Positions 16,197 to 23,230 of a stretch of DNA of 64,000 nucleotides are shown in pieces (the first letter of the stretch is position 1; every line of letters starts with the position of its first letter). A program made the translations under genes and the position numbers. Source of the stretch: Chryseobacterium aurantiacum. GTDB lineage: Bacteria > Bacteroidota > Bacteroidia > Flavobacteriales > Weeksellaceae. A model generated the notes under the pieces. It saw only the letters and a program-made list of their open reading frames with translations. It was not told the origin of the DNA and made no database searches. The stretch is from assembly GCF_003020585.1 (NCBI RefSeq), contig NZ_PXUE01000002.1, positions 1-64,000 of the forward strand, read 5' to 3'.

Positions 16197-16481
16197 TTAG
16201 CAAGTAGATCCACATTCAAGTAACTTGATGTGAATTACACCGTTAACAACGCATTGAGTTTGACATAATGCATTACCTACAACGGTACCTACACCACCAA
16301 CAACGCCACCAACTACACCGCCTACGCCACCTACAACTCCTCCTACTACACCACCTAGGCCGCCGACAACGCCACCAATTACACCTCCAATACCACCAAT
16401 TAGTCCTCCGATTGGATCAAGTAATCCGTTTCCTGAAATAGTTTTTAGTTCGTTTCTGTCTAGTTTTTTGAAATTTTTCAT
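16197..16481 (-). CDS. Bacteriocin-like peptide with glycine-zipper core and four cysteines
   Basis: A 94-aa precursor. The N-terminal leader MKNFKKLDRNELKTISGNG matches the flavobacterial bacteriocin-like/ComC-type leader as I know it. Residues 25-66 are almost pure Gly/Val/Ile in a GGVVGGVGG periodicity, giving many GxxxG glycine-zipper motifs. The tail NALCQTQCVVNGVIHIKLLECGSTC has C73, C77, C90 and C94, suggesting two disulfides or modification. No immunity, ABC-peptidase transporter or modification gene is adjacent. The DNA behind the repeat is degenerate, so it is maintained at protein level. Activity is unproven; a structural membrane peptide is an alternative. Confidence 0.75.
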   Translation of the reverse strand: MKNFKKLDRNELKTISGNGLLDPIGGLIGGIGGVIGGVVGGLGGVVGGVVGGVGGVVGGVVGGVGTVVGNALCQTQCVVNGVIHIKLLECGSTC

Positions 16482-16870
16482 GATTAAAATTTTATATGAT
16501 TAATACATCACAAATATATGACAAATAAGCATATGTAGATATTTTTTTGAATAAAATAATTAAATAATTTTATAATTTAATATTTCGTTAATATAATTGT
16601 TATTTTATGAATATTCCGTTTTTTAATATATCTGTTTGATTTTCTAAATGTTAAAAAACATATTTCAACTTGGTAATTTTAGAGTTAATTTTTTTAACAC
16701 AATTGATGTTTTATTAGGATTAATAACCTTAGTGTCCCAAAAGACATGTTTTGATCCGGAAGTCAGTGATTTAGAAGACTAAAAGAAGATTTTTGCAGTC
16801 TATTTTTAGCAATATTAATCGGACAGAAGTTGAAATTCTTTACTTTTTAGGGTAAAACCGATTCTGGCCA
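16482..16870. other. A/T-rich intergenic stretch, no gene seen
   Basis: About 390 bp between the bacteriocin-like gene and the S24-type regulator. It is strongly A/T-rich in its first half. I see no convincing reading frame, hairpin or RNA family. The right end carries the promoter of the regulator at 16871-16900. The left end must hold the peptide gene's promoter, which I could not place. Confidence 0.5.
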
Positions 16871-16900
16871 TTGATAACGGAGTCAAAATTTGTATTTTTG
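16871..16900 (+). promoter_or_regulatory. Consensus promoter of the S24-type regulator
   Basis: TTG (16871-16873), exactly 19 nt, then TATTTTTG (16893-16900). This is a textbook Bacteroidota promoter ending 17 bp before the ATG. Confidence 0.75.
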
Positions 16901-16917
16901 CCTACATACTTGTATCA

Positions 16918-17706
16918 ATGTCAATTTTTTCAAATAATATACGCTTTTTAAGAGCCAAGAGAAAGCTCTCTCAACAAAATGTTGCCGACGAGCTTCTGAT
17001 CTCCAGAGTGAGATATTCCAAATATGAAAACGGAATTTCAGAACCTCCAATTGAGCTTCTGATCAAAATATCAAAATATTTTCATGTCAGTATTGATCTT
17101 ATGTTGTCTGTAGATATTCAGAAATATCCAATGGATGAAATGCTGAAGCTTCCTGATAACAGAATTGTTCTTCCGGTGGCTGTTGACGATCTTGGAAATG
17201 ATACGATAGAAATTATTCCACAGAAAGCATCTATGGGATATCTGGAGGGATATAGTGACGTGGAATATATAGAGAGCCTTCAAAGAATTGCACTACCCTT
17301 TTTAACCAATGGGAAGTACAGGGCTTTCCCTGCAGATGGAGATTCTATGCCTCCATTTAGAAGCGGTTCTTTTATTGTAGGGAAATATGTAGAAGGAATT
17401 GATGAGCTAAAGCCAGGAAAAACTTATGTTTTCATTACCCTGAATGATGGGATTACTTATAAACGCTTTAAGGAGAAGAAAGGAAATTCTATAAGCGTAA
17501 GTGCTGATAATTCTTTTTATGAGCCATATGATATTCCGTTTGAAGATGTTGTAGAAATCTGGCAGTATGCTTCGGGTATTTTCCCTGAAGATTTTGAACC
17601 CGGAGATTATGAGAGCTATAACTTTAAGGAGATGTTCCGTGAATTGAGACAAGACATTAAAGATCTTGATAAAAAGGTTTCCGGACGTCGTAAAAAGTCT
17701 TCATAG
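16918..17706 (+). CDS. XRE-family regulator with LexA/S24-like domain
   Basis: A 262-aa regulator. An N-terminal XRE helix-turn-helix (FSNNIRFLRAKRKLSQQNVADELLISRVRYSKYENGISEP, residues 3-43) is joined to a C-terminal S24 peptidase-like domain. That domain carries the Ser of GDSMPPF and the Lys of GITYKRF, the LexA-type dyad. The C-terminus ends in a charged helix (EMFRELRQDIKDLDKKVSGRRKKSS). Proteins of this kind can self-cleave or simply bind ligand. There are no phage genes around it, so it looks like a chromosomal regulator rather than a prophage repressor. Targets are unknown. Confidence 0.9.
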   Translation: MSIFSNNIRFLRAKRKLSQQNVADELLISRVRYSKYENGISEPPIELLIKISKYFHVSIDLMLSVDIQKYPMDEMLKLPDNRIVLPVAVDDLGNDTIEIIPQKASMGYLEGYSDVEYIESLQRIALPFLTNGKYRAFPADGDSMPPFRSGSFIVGKYVEGIDELKPGKTYVFITLNDGITYKRFKEKKGNSISVSADNSFYEPYDIPFEDVVEIWQYASGIFPEDFEPGDYESYNFKEMFRELRQDIKDLDKKVSGRRKKSS

Positions 17707-17737
17707 ATTATAAAAAACAATATTTAATCTGAAAAAT

Positions 17738-17771
17738 AAACAGGCTATTCAATATTTTGGATAGCCTGTTT
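17738..17771. terminator. Bidirectional terminator
   Basis: AAACAGGCTAT (17738-17748) and ATAGCCTGTTT (17761-17771) form an 11-bp stem with flanking A and T runs, between the convergent regulator and alkaline phosphatase genes. Confidence 0.9.
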
Positions 17772-17820
17772 TTAAAAACCTGTTAAAAATGTAAAATATG
17801 TGTTTAAAAATGTTTTCTTT

Positions 17821-19215
17821 TTATAGGGAAGAAGCTTTCAACATTAAATAATGCAGATCTGTATTTTTAATGAAGGGCTGCAAAAGTTCACTTCCGGGAC
17901 CATAGGCCGCTACTTCTACATAATCCCCTGAATGGTCCATACTGATCCACCCTACCGAATTTCTGCTTTTCTGAATTTCAGAATAAAGTTTAAACGGTAA
18001 TTTCTTGTAATTATAAAGTCCTTCTTCCTTTTCAAGTCCATTGTAAAAGCTCAATAAATGTTTGGCTTCATCATCATTCAAAATAATCTTGTTGCCCTCA
18101 TATATCCAGTCTTTAATATCCTTAATGGAAAAGTCCTTGTGGATTTTATTCAGAATATATTCATTGGTGTACTGATACGCTGAGATACTGTTGAAATTAG
18201 TGGTCGCGTCTGAACCGTAAATAGTACCAGGATTGGCATTTCCGTGATCTGTAGTGATGATGACCAATGTATTTCCATCTTTTTCGGCAAAATCCATTAC
18301 TGTCTTCACGGCTTCATCAAAAGCAAGCTGATCATGAATGAGCGCGGCTACATCGTTAGCATGAGCTGCCCAGTCTACTTTTCCTCCCTCTATCTGGAGA
18401 ACAAAGCCTTCCGGATGTTCCTTCATCTGATCAATGGCAACGCTCGCCATTTCTGCCAAGGTTGGTGTATTTTTAAACTCAGCGAGGTTGTTTTTATCGA
18501 TGGTATAAGGCAATGCTCCCGTACTGAAAATTCCTAAAACTTTTTCTCCCTTCTTAATGGATTTAAGGTCATTACGATTCTTGAAAATTTGATATTTCTT
18601 TTCCTTGTATACGGAATAAAGGTCTTTTTTATCCTCCCTTTTATCGGGGTTGAAAAATTCATCTCCACCTCCCATTAAAACATCTATTCCCAGATCTACA
18701 TACATCTCAGCGATCTGAGGTTCTGCATTTCTTTTCGCAGAGTTTACACAAAAACCTGCAGGAGTGGCATGGGTAGCAGTAACTGTAGTTACACAGCCTG
18801 CTTTCTTACCTGCCTTTTTAAATTTTTGCCATATAGGAATATGCTTTTCACCATTTGCCCCCATATTCAAAACTCCATTCTTTACTCTTATTCCTCCTCC
18901 GAATGCAGAACTTGCAGCTGCAGAATCCGTTACAATTGAGCTGGCCGAAGCAGTGTCCATTAAAGCCCGTGAAACTTTTTTCTCATGATACAGGTTGAGC
19001 CAATTGCTCCCTTTTCCCAGAATATTTCTTGAATAAAGATCAGCCATTGATAGAGTTCCAAGACTCATTCCGTCACTGACCATAAATATGATGTTTTTTG
19101 CTTTCCCAATTTTAGGTAGGTCTGTATTTCTCCCGGAGCCCCAAAGTTCCAAAGGTGAGAGTGATAACAATCCTGAAAGTAATACTGAACCTTTTAAAAA
19201 TTTTCTTCTGTCCAT
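17821..19215 (-). CDS. Alkaline phosphatase (PhoA superfamily), Tat-type leader
   Basis: A 464-aa exported alkaline phosphatase. The leader MDRRKFLKGSVLLSGLLSLS has a twin-arginine-like start. The metal and nucleophile residues are clear: D48 in MVSDGMS, S98 in VTDSAAAS, the IEGGKVDWAAHAND zinc/magnesium segment and TTDHGNANPG. It hydrolyses phosphomonoesters outside the cytoplasm and needs zinc. It lies downstream of the merC-like and COG0523 genes on the same strand, with a Zur-like palindrome (19258-19278) in the 77-bp gap before it. The context therefore says zinc homeostasis rather than phosphate starvation; no Pho box is recognised. Confidence 0.93.
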   Translation of the reverse strand: MDRRKFLKGSVLLSGLLSLSPLELWGSGRNTDLPKIGKAKNIIFMVSDGMSLGTLSMADLYSRNILGKGSNWLNLYHEKKVSRALMDTASASSIVTDSAAASSAFGGGIRVKNGVLNMGANGEKHIPIWQKFKKAGKKAGCVTTVTATHATPAGFCVNSAKRNAEPQIAEMYVDLGIDVLMGGGDEFFNPDKREDKKDLYSVYKEKKYQIFKNRNDLKSIKKGEKVLGIFSTGALPYTIDKNNLAEFKNTPTLAEMASVAIDQMKEHPEGFVLQIEGGKVDWAAHANDVAALIHDQLAFDEAVKTVMDFAEKDGNTLVIITTDHGNANPGTIYGSDATTNFNSISAYQYTNEYILNKIHKDFSIKDIKDWIYEGNKIILNDDEAKHLLSFYNGLEKEEGLYNYKKLPFKLYSEIQKSRNSVGWISMDHSGDYVEVAAYGPGSELLQPFIKNTDLHYLMLKASSL

Positions 19216-19257
19216 AGCTTAAAAAAATAATGCTCTAAGGTATTGCATATATTAATC

Positions 19258-19278
19258 TATCGTAACTTAGTTGCGTTA
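19258..19278. promoter_or_regulatory. Zur-like operator, site B
   Basis: TATCGTAAC-TTA-GTTGCGTTA, arms matching at 7 of 9 positions. It lies 43 bp upstream of the alkaline phosphatase ATG and 14 bp after the COG0523 GTPase stop codon. It is the same motif as sites A, C and D. No good TAnnTTTG element is visible between it and the ATG, so the promoter itself is not placed. Confidence 0.6.
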
Positions 19279-19292
19279 ATAAATGGTTAATT

Positions 19293-20492
19293 CTAAATGT
19301 TTTGCGGAAAAGGGTCTTCAAAATCCTGCTTTTGATCCATTCGTTTTTTATCCTGATCATTGATGAGACAATTCTTAAGGTCCTGTGACATTTGATCTTG
19401 ATTGATATTTTGTCCGATAAAAACAAGTTCATTGATTCTGTCACCCCAGTTCTTATCCCATCTGCTTTCTATAAACTCCTGATTCTCTATAAATGCGGCA
19501 TATCGTATTCTTTGATTCATGGGCATACTTCCCCACCATACTCCTGCTTTTTCCAACCGAAATGAACCTCCCGCCTGAGAAAAATTGAGGGCATCATCAG
19601 GTCTGGAAGCCATCCAGAATAAACCTTTTGCCCTTAGTATTCCCTCAGGATAATTGTTGAGATACTCCCAAAGTCTCATAGGATGAAACGGTCTTTTATC
19701 TCTGAATACGAAAGAACTGATTCCATATTCTTCAGTTTCCGGAGTGTGGTGATCGGATTGAAGTTCTTTTTGCCATCCTGCAGAAGCCTGTGCTTTATCA
19801 AAATTGAAAAGTTGTGTATTTAAAATGTATTGCGGATCTACTTTACTAAATTCTGACTGAAGAATTGTAGCTTCCGGATTCAGTTTTTTTATGGCTGATT
19901 TTAGAAATCCAAGTGTTTCCGGATCCACAAGATCTGTTTTATTTAAAATGATGATATTGGCAAATTCAATCTGATCAGTAAGAAGATTTACAATAGTACG
20001 ATAGTCACCCTCCATATCCGTAAGATCACGATCCAGCAGCCGTTCATTGGACGCAAAGTCTTTCATGAAATTGAATGCATCTACAACAGTCACCATAGTA
20101 TCAATATAGCTGAAACGCGAAAGATCAATACCACTTTCTTCATCAATATAGGTAAAAGTCTGGGCTACGGGAATGGGTTCACTAATTCCGGTACTTTCAA
20201 TCAGAAGATAATCAAAACGATTTTCATGGGCTAAGCGTTCTACTTCTACCATCAGATCTTCTCTGAGCGTACAGCAGATGCATCCGTTACTCATTTCTAC
20301 CAGCTTCTCTTCTGTTCTGGAAAGGGTATTTTGATTTTCAACCAATCGTGCATCAATATTAACTTCACTCATGTCGTTAACAATCACTGCGACTTTTAAT
20401 CCTTGCTTGTTATGCAGAACGTGGTTCAGTAAAGTTGTCTTTCCGGCTCCAAGAAAGCCGCTGAGTACCGTTACAGGGAGTTTTTTCGTCAT
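19293..20492 (-). CDS. COG0523 (CobW/ZigA-type) metallochaperone GTPase
   Basis: A 399-aa G3E-family GTPase. The P-loop GFLGAGKTT (12-20) is followed by the metal-binding CICC motif (C71, C73, C74) in [12 protein letters not shown], the [10 protein letters not shown] switch and the NKTDL guanine-specificity motif. The C-terminal CobW domain runs from [13 protein letters not shown] to the end. Zinc-regulated members of this family deliver zinc to client proteins during starvation. It follows the merC-like gene by 5 bp and shares its Zur-box-flanked promoter, with the alkaline phosphatase downstream. A cobalamin role (true CobW) is unlikely without cob genes nearby. Confidence 0.92.
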   Translation of the reverse strand: MTKKLPVTVLSGFLGAGKTTLLNHVLHNKQGLKVAVIVNDMSEVNIDARLVENQNTLSRTEEKLVEMSNGCICCTLREDLMVEVERLAHENRFDYLLIESTGISEPIPVAQTFTYIDEESGIDLSRFSYIDTMVTVVDAFNFMKDFASNERLLDRDLTDMEGDYRTIVNLLTDQIEFANIIILNKTDLVDPETLGFLKSAIKKLNPEATILQSEFSKVDPQYILNTQLFNFDKAQASAGWQKELQSDHHTPETEEYGISSFVFRDKRPFHPMRLWEYLNNYPEGILRAKGLFWMASRPDDALNFSQAGGSFRLEKAGVWWGSMPMNQRIRYAAFIENQEFIESRWDKNWGDRINELVFIGQNINQDQMSQDLKNCLINDQDKKRMDQKQDFEDPFPQNI

Positions 20493-20497
20493 GTATT

Positions 20498-20836
20498 CTA
20501 ATGTTTATGATTTTTAAAATTGATGATATGCCCTGTTATTAAACCAATAGCTCCAGCATAAATCAATGGAAGATGGATTTCAAACAATAAATCTGTTAAA
20601 ACCGAAACTGAGATGAGAAGAATAGATGCCCAAAACAAAAATTTCAACCAGAAATTGGTCATGTGCCTTGTTATTCTAAAAACAACCAATGCCCCAATCA
20701 CAAGGAAAGCCAAATCAATATAGGGGTTATGTGATATTCCCAAAGGAATGATTAGCAATAATGGGAAAACAATACAATGAATAAGACATAAAACGGCAGC
20801 TGAAATTCCAACAGCATCAAGAATTTTTGATTTCAT
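20498..20836 (-). CDS. MerC-domain inner-membrane protein
   Basis: A 112-aa membrane protein with about four hydrophobic helices and the MerC-type metal motif CLIHC (C17, H20, C21) at the end of the first helix ([14 protein letters not shown]). The C-terminus is His-rich (KNHKH). MerC proteins move mercuric ion in mer operons. Here there is no merA or merR, and the gene is first in an operon with a COG0523 zinc chaperone under Zur-like sites. A role in zinc uptake or sensing across the inner membrane is therefore more likely (inference). Confidence 0.88.
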   Translation of the reverse strand: MKSKILDAVGISAAVLCLIHCIVFPLLLIIPLGISHNPYIDLAFLVIGALVVFRITRHMTNFWLKFLFWASILLISVSVLTDLLFEIHLPLIYAGAIGLITGHIINFKNHKH

Positions 20837-20858
20837 AAAACATAGGATTTAAATTTCT

Positions 20859-20879
20859 TATCGTAACTTTGTTGCAAAT
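20859..20879. promoter_or_regulatory. Zur-like operator, site C
   Basis: TATCGTAAC-TTT-GTTGCAAAT. The inner core GTAAC-N3-GTTGC is kept; the outer arms are weaker (6 of 9). It overlaps the minus-strand -7 element of merC and lies 40 bp centre-to-centre from site D. On the plus strand it contains TAACTTTG, itself a TAnnTTTG match that could serve the Fur-family gene. Confidence 0.6.
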
Positions 20880-20906
20880 GTAAATATAAAAACCCAAATA
20901 ACGCAA
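20875..20906 (-). promoter_or_regulatory. Promoter of the merC-like/COG0523 operon
   Basis: Minus-strand TACATTTG (20875-20882) is preceded by TTG (complement of 20904-20906) after 21 nt. The -7 box overlaps site C and the -33 TTG lies inside site D, the same geometry as at the ZnuD-like receptor. Confidence 0.6.
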
Positions 20907-20919
20907 CTTTGTTGCATTA
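20899..20919. promoter_or_regulatory. Zur-like operator, site D
   Basis: TAACGCAAC-TTT-GTTGCATTA, arms matching at 8 of 9 positions, the best of the four copies. It ends 4 bp before the ATG of the Fur-family gene and covers the -33 element of the divergent merC promoter, so it could give both autoregulation and operon control. Confidence 0.75.
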
Positions 20920-20923
20920 AAAT

Positions 20924-21313
20924 ATGAAACAGGTAAGAAATACACACGCAAAAACTGAAATTTTAAACCTTATAAATCATTCTGACATAGCTTTAACTCA
21001 TTCTGATATTCAGAAAAAGCTTGGAGATCTTTGCAACAGAGTTACGATATACAGGGTGTTGGAAAGGCTTGAAAATGAGGGATCTATTCATAAGATTGTT
21101 AACGTTGACGGTGTTGTGAATTTTGCAAAATGCAGTGGCAAATGCACGCATGAACAGCATTTTCATAATCATGTTCACTTTAACTGTAAAAAATGTCATT
21201 CTGTGACCTGCATTGAGAATGCTATTCCTGAAATTAGTCTTCCGGATCATTTTGTGGCTGAGGAATACAACTTTGTGATTAGCGGAATTTGCCCTAAATG
21301 TACAAATACATAA
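20924..21313 (+). CDS. zur: Fur-family repressor, probable zinc regulator Zur
   Basis: A 129-aa Fur-family protein. The N-terminal winged helix includes LTHSDIQKKLGDLCNRVTIYRVLERLENEGSIHKI. The dimerisation/metal part carries CSGKCTHEQHFHNHVHFNCKKCHSVTC and the final CPKC, so the structural zinc site CxxC...CxxC is intact and the His-rich regulatory site HFHNHVHF is present. Zur is favoured over Fur because it is divergent from a merC/COG0523 operon and the same palindrome controls a ZnuD-like receptor. There is no iron-related gene beside it. It is somewhat shorter than Fur proteins of about 150 aa. Confidence 0.85.
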   Translation: MKQVRNTHAKTEILNLINHSDIALTHSDIQKKLGDLCNRVTIYRVLERLENEGSIHKIVNVDGVVNFAKCSGKCTHEQHFHNHVHFNCKKCHSVTCIENAIPEISLPDHFVAEEYNFVISGICPKCTNT

Positions 21314-21360
21314 CTCTTTTACTGTTTAATTTAATAATTGAAAAGGTAAATGGTGATATA

Positions 21361-21399
21361 AAAAAAACCTCTCTAAACTTATGCTTAGAGAGGTTTTTT
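21361..21399. terminator. Bidirectional terminator after zur
   Basis: AACCTCTCTAA / TTAGAGAGGTT stem with an 8-nt loop and A/T runs on both sides, between the convergent zur and NlpC-like genes. Confidence 0.9.
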
Positions 21400-21420
21400 A
21401 TGATGGTTTTGAAAATCTTG

Positions 21421-21903
21421 TTATAAAGAAGAGATATACACTTCTATTTTGGTTCCGTCATAATTAAAGGTTCCGTCAGAATTCATTTTTCCTAAAACCC
21501 ATTTCATATCTACAGGAACAGACCATGCTGATCCCAAGGAAAATCCGTTCACAGATCTGATTTCATTTCCGTTTCCTGTTGTAATGGCAGAGTGAAACCA
21601 TGTTTTATCTATTAATCTATAGAAACCAATGGCTTTTCCTTTAGGAATTGGAGAATATCCGTCCCATTTTTCTCCTGCAGGATAGTTGAATTTGCTTAAC
21701 CATTTTTGACCTGATGATCCAGATAGTTCATCAGGATTAATACTGGCTCCTCTCATGTAAAGAGCATAAGCAACAACATCATGGCAAACACCACTGCTGT
21801 ACTTTGAAATATTTTCTGCTCCCGAAAGAACGGCATGGGCAACCGGTGCCCTTTCAGATAAGGATAACTGAGCCTTCCTGGCTCCTTCTGGTGTAACTGA
21901 CAT
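21421..21903 (-). CDS. Uncharacterised protein, NlpC/P60- or papain-like Cys-His features
   Basis: A 160-aa protein without signal peptide or membrane helix. C40 sits at the start of a helix in SSGVCHDVVAYALYM, followed by PKGKAIGFYR and then H104 in TWFHSAITTGNG. This Cys-helix, strand, His-strand order is that of NlpC/P60 and other papain-like peptidases and amidases, with the GKAIGFYR strand in the place of the usual GDLVFF. The family is not recognised. Peptidoglycan amidase, deamidase or toxin-like activity are all possible. No partner or immunity gene adjoins it. The ATG at 21903 is the only good start. Confidence 0.7.
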   Translation of the reverse strand: MSVTPEGARKAQLSLSERAPVAHAVLSGAENISKYSSGVCHDVVAYALYMRGASINPDELSGSSGQKWLSKFNYPAGEKWDGYSPIPKGKAIGFYRLIDKTWFHSAITTGNGNEIRSVNGFSLGSAWSVPVDMKWVLGKMNSDGTFNYDGTKIEVYISSL

Positions 21904-22138
21904 ATTGTGAATATTTTGTTTGGTTCTTGTAAAGATAGCTTTTTTAAAATTAATCGATATTTTGAATTGAAAATCAATTGTTTACTATGTTCGGTGATAA
22001 AAATAAGGCAGTATATTTTTAATATTTTCTCTACAAAATTGCCACAAAGTCTTTCTTTGAAGTTACTTTGATATCATTCAACTGTTTTGTAACTTTTTGA
22101 TGGATGTGATTGACATATTGAATATTATATTTCAGGCT

Positions 22139-23164
22139 ATGATTCGAATATCTTTTATTTTAAGCATTATTCTGTTAACCTTTTTTTCCTGCAAAGGAAA
22201 ATCAGAAAAAGAGGTTCTTATGGAGTTGCATGAAAAAGGGAATTTTAACGGCACTGTTCTCATTATTAAAGAGGGAAAAGTGATTTGTGATACCGCTTTG
22301 GGTTATAAAAATCTTGAAGAAAACAGTCTTTTAACGAGGGATACTCCATTTTGTATTGCTTCTCTCACGAAACCCTTTACTGCTGTGGGAATTATGTTAT
22401 TACAGCAGGAGCATCTGTTGTCATATGATGATAAGGCAAGCCGTTATGTTCCGAATCTTCCTGTATATGCTCAAAATGTGAGTATACGGCAATTGCTTAC
22501 TCATACTTCAGGACTGGCAGATTATGAAAACGTTTTGGTTTCAGATCAGGAAAAGATTACCAATAGGGATGTTATGAATTTTCTGAAAAATCAAACGGGA
22601 CTTAGGTTTCCGTCTGGAAGCCGGTTTGAATATAGTAATAGCGGTTATATTGTTTTGGGTCAGATTATAGAGGCTTTATCAGGTCAAACATACAGAGAAT
22701 TTATGAATAGCAGAGTGTTTACTCCTTTGAAGATGACTCATTCATTTGTTTATGATGTTGAGACCATTTCAACCCCTGACATGATTAAAGCTTATGATCT
22801 TCATAAGAAACCGGACGATTATTCATTGCTTACTACCGGAGATGGCAGCATCTATTCTACTGCATGGGATTTGTACAAATTTGATCAGGCTTTAAGAAAA
22901 CATCAGTTACTGAATGAAGAAAATTCTAAACTAATGTATGAATTACCCGTTTTAAAAGATAAAAAACGCAGTGAATACGGTTTTGGCTGGTTTGTTTCTG
23001 ATCATGCTGCAATGCATACAGGCGGTGTGGATGGTTTCAGAAGTTTGATCTGGAGGGATTTGAGGAGCAATACCTGCATTATTGCTTTAACCAATCAGGG
23101 AGATGCTTTTCCGGTATATGAATTTCTGGATGCCGAAAAAAAGGCCCTGAAAAATAATAAATAA
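22139..23164 (+). CDS. Beta-lactamase-related serine hydrolase, lipoprotein
   Basis: A 341-aa serine hydrolase of the class C beta-lactamase/penicillin-binding (COG1680) group. The ATG at 22139 gives a proper lipoprotein signal MIRISFILSIILLTFFSC, whereas the upstream ATG at 22097 adds 14 residues. The active-site SxxK is in IASLTKPFTAVG, the YxN motif in FEYSNSGYIVLG, and a third motif is HTGGVDGF (in place of KTG). LLTHTSGL is the usual family strand. The group includes D-aminopeptidases, esterases and peptidoglycan enzymes, so substrate is open. An alpha/beta hydrolase follows 66 bp downstream. Confidence 0.9.
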   Translation: MIRISFILSIILLTFFSCKGKSEKEVLMELHEKGNFNGTVLIIKEGKVICDTALGYKNLEENSLLTRDTPFCIASLTKPFTAVGIMLLQQEHLLSYDDKASRYVPNLPVYAQNVSIRQLLTHTSGLADYENVLVSDQEKITNRDVMNFLKNQTGLRFPSGSRFEYSNSGYIVLGQIIEALSGQTYREFMNSRVFTPLKMTHSFVYDVETISTPDMIKAYDLHKKPDDYSLLTTGDGSIYSTAWDLYKFDQALRKHQLLNEENSKLMYELPVLKDKKRSEYGFGWFVSDHAAMHTGGVDGFRSLIWRDLRSNTCIIALTNQGDAFPVYEFLDAEKKALKNNK

Positions 23165-23230
23165 AGGAGTTCTTTTATTCAAAATATCTGTTTAACTTGA
23201 TTCTATGAATCAGATTTTATACAAAAAATA

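Noticed and set aside
16290..16400. Repetitive DNA in the bacteriocin-like gene, possible CRISPR or satellite
   Set aside because: Repeat units are irregular and codon-shaped (Gly/Val codons with synonymous changes), so it is a coding repeat, not a CRISPR array.
16918..17706. Prophage repressor
   Set aside because: The XRE/S24 protein has no phage structural, integrase or lysis genes nearby; a chromosomal regulator fits better.
20498..20836. Mercury resistance (mer) operon
   Set aside because: MerC-like protein only; no merA, merR, merT or merP, and the context is zinc homeostasis.
20924..21313. Iron regulator Fur
   Set aside because: Neighbours and operator targets are zinc-type (COG0523, MerC-like, ZnuD-like); no iron gene or Fur-type box of the classical kind is seen.
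21753..21977. 74-aa frame at the start of the NlpC-like gene
   Set aside because: Overlaps the real gene in another frame with no recognisable features.
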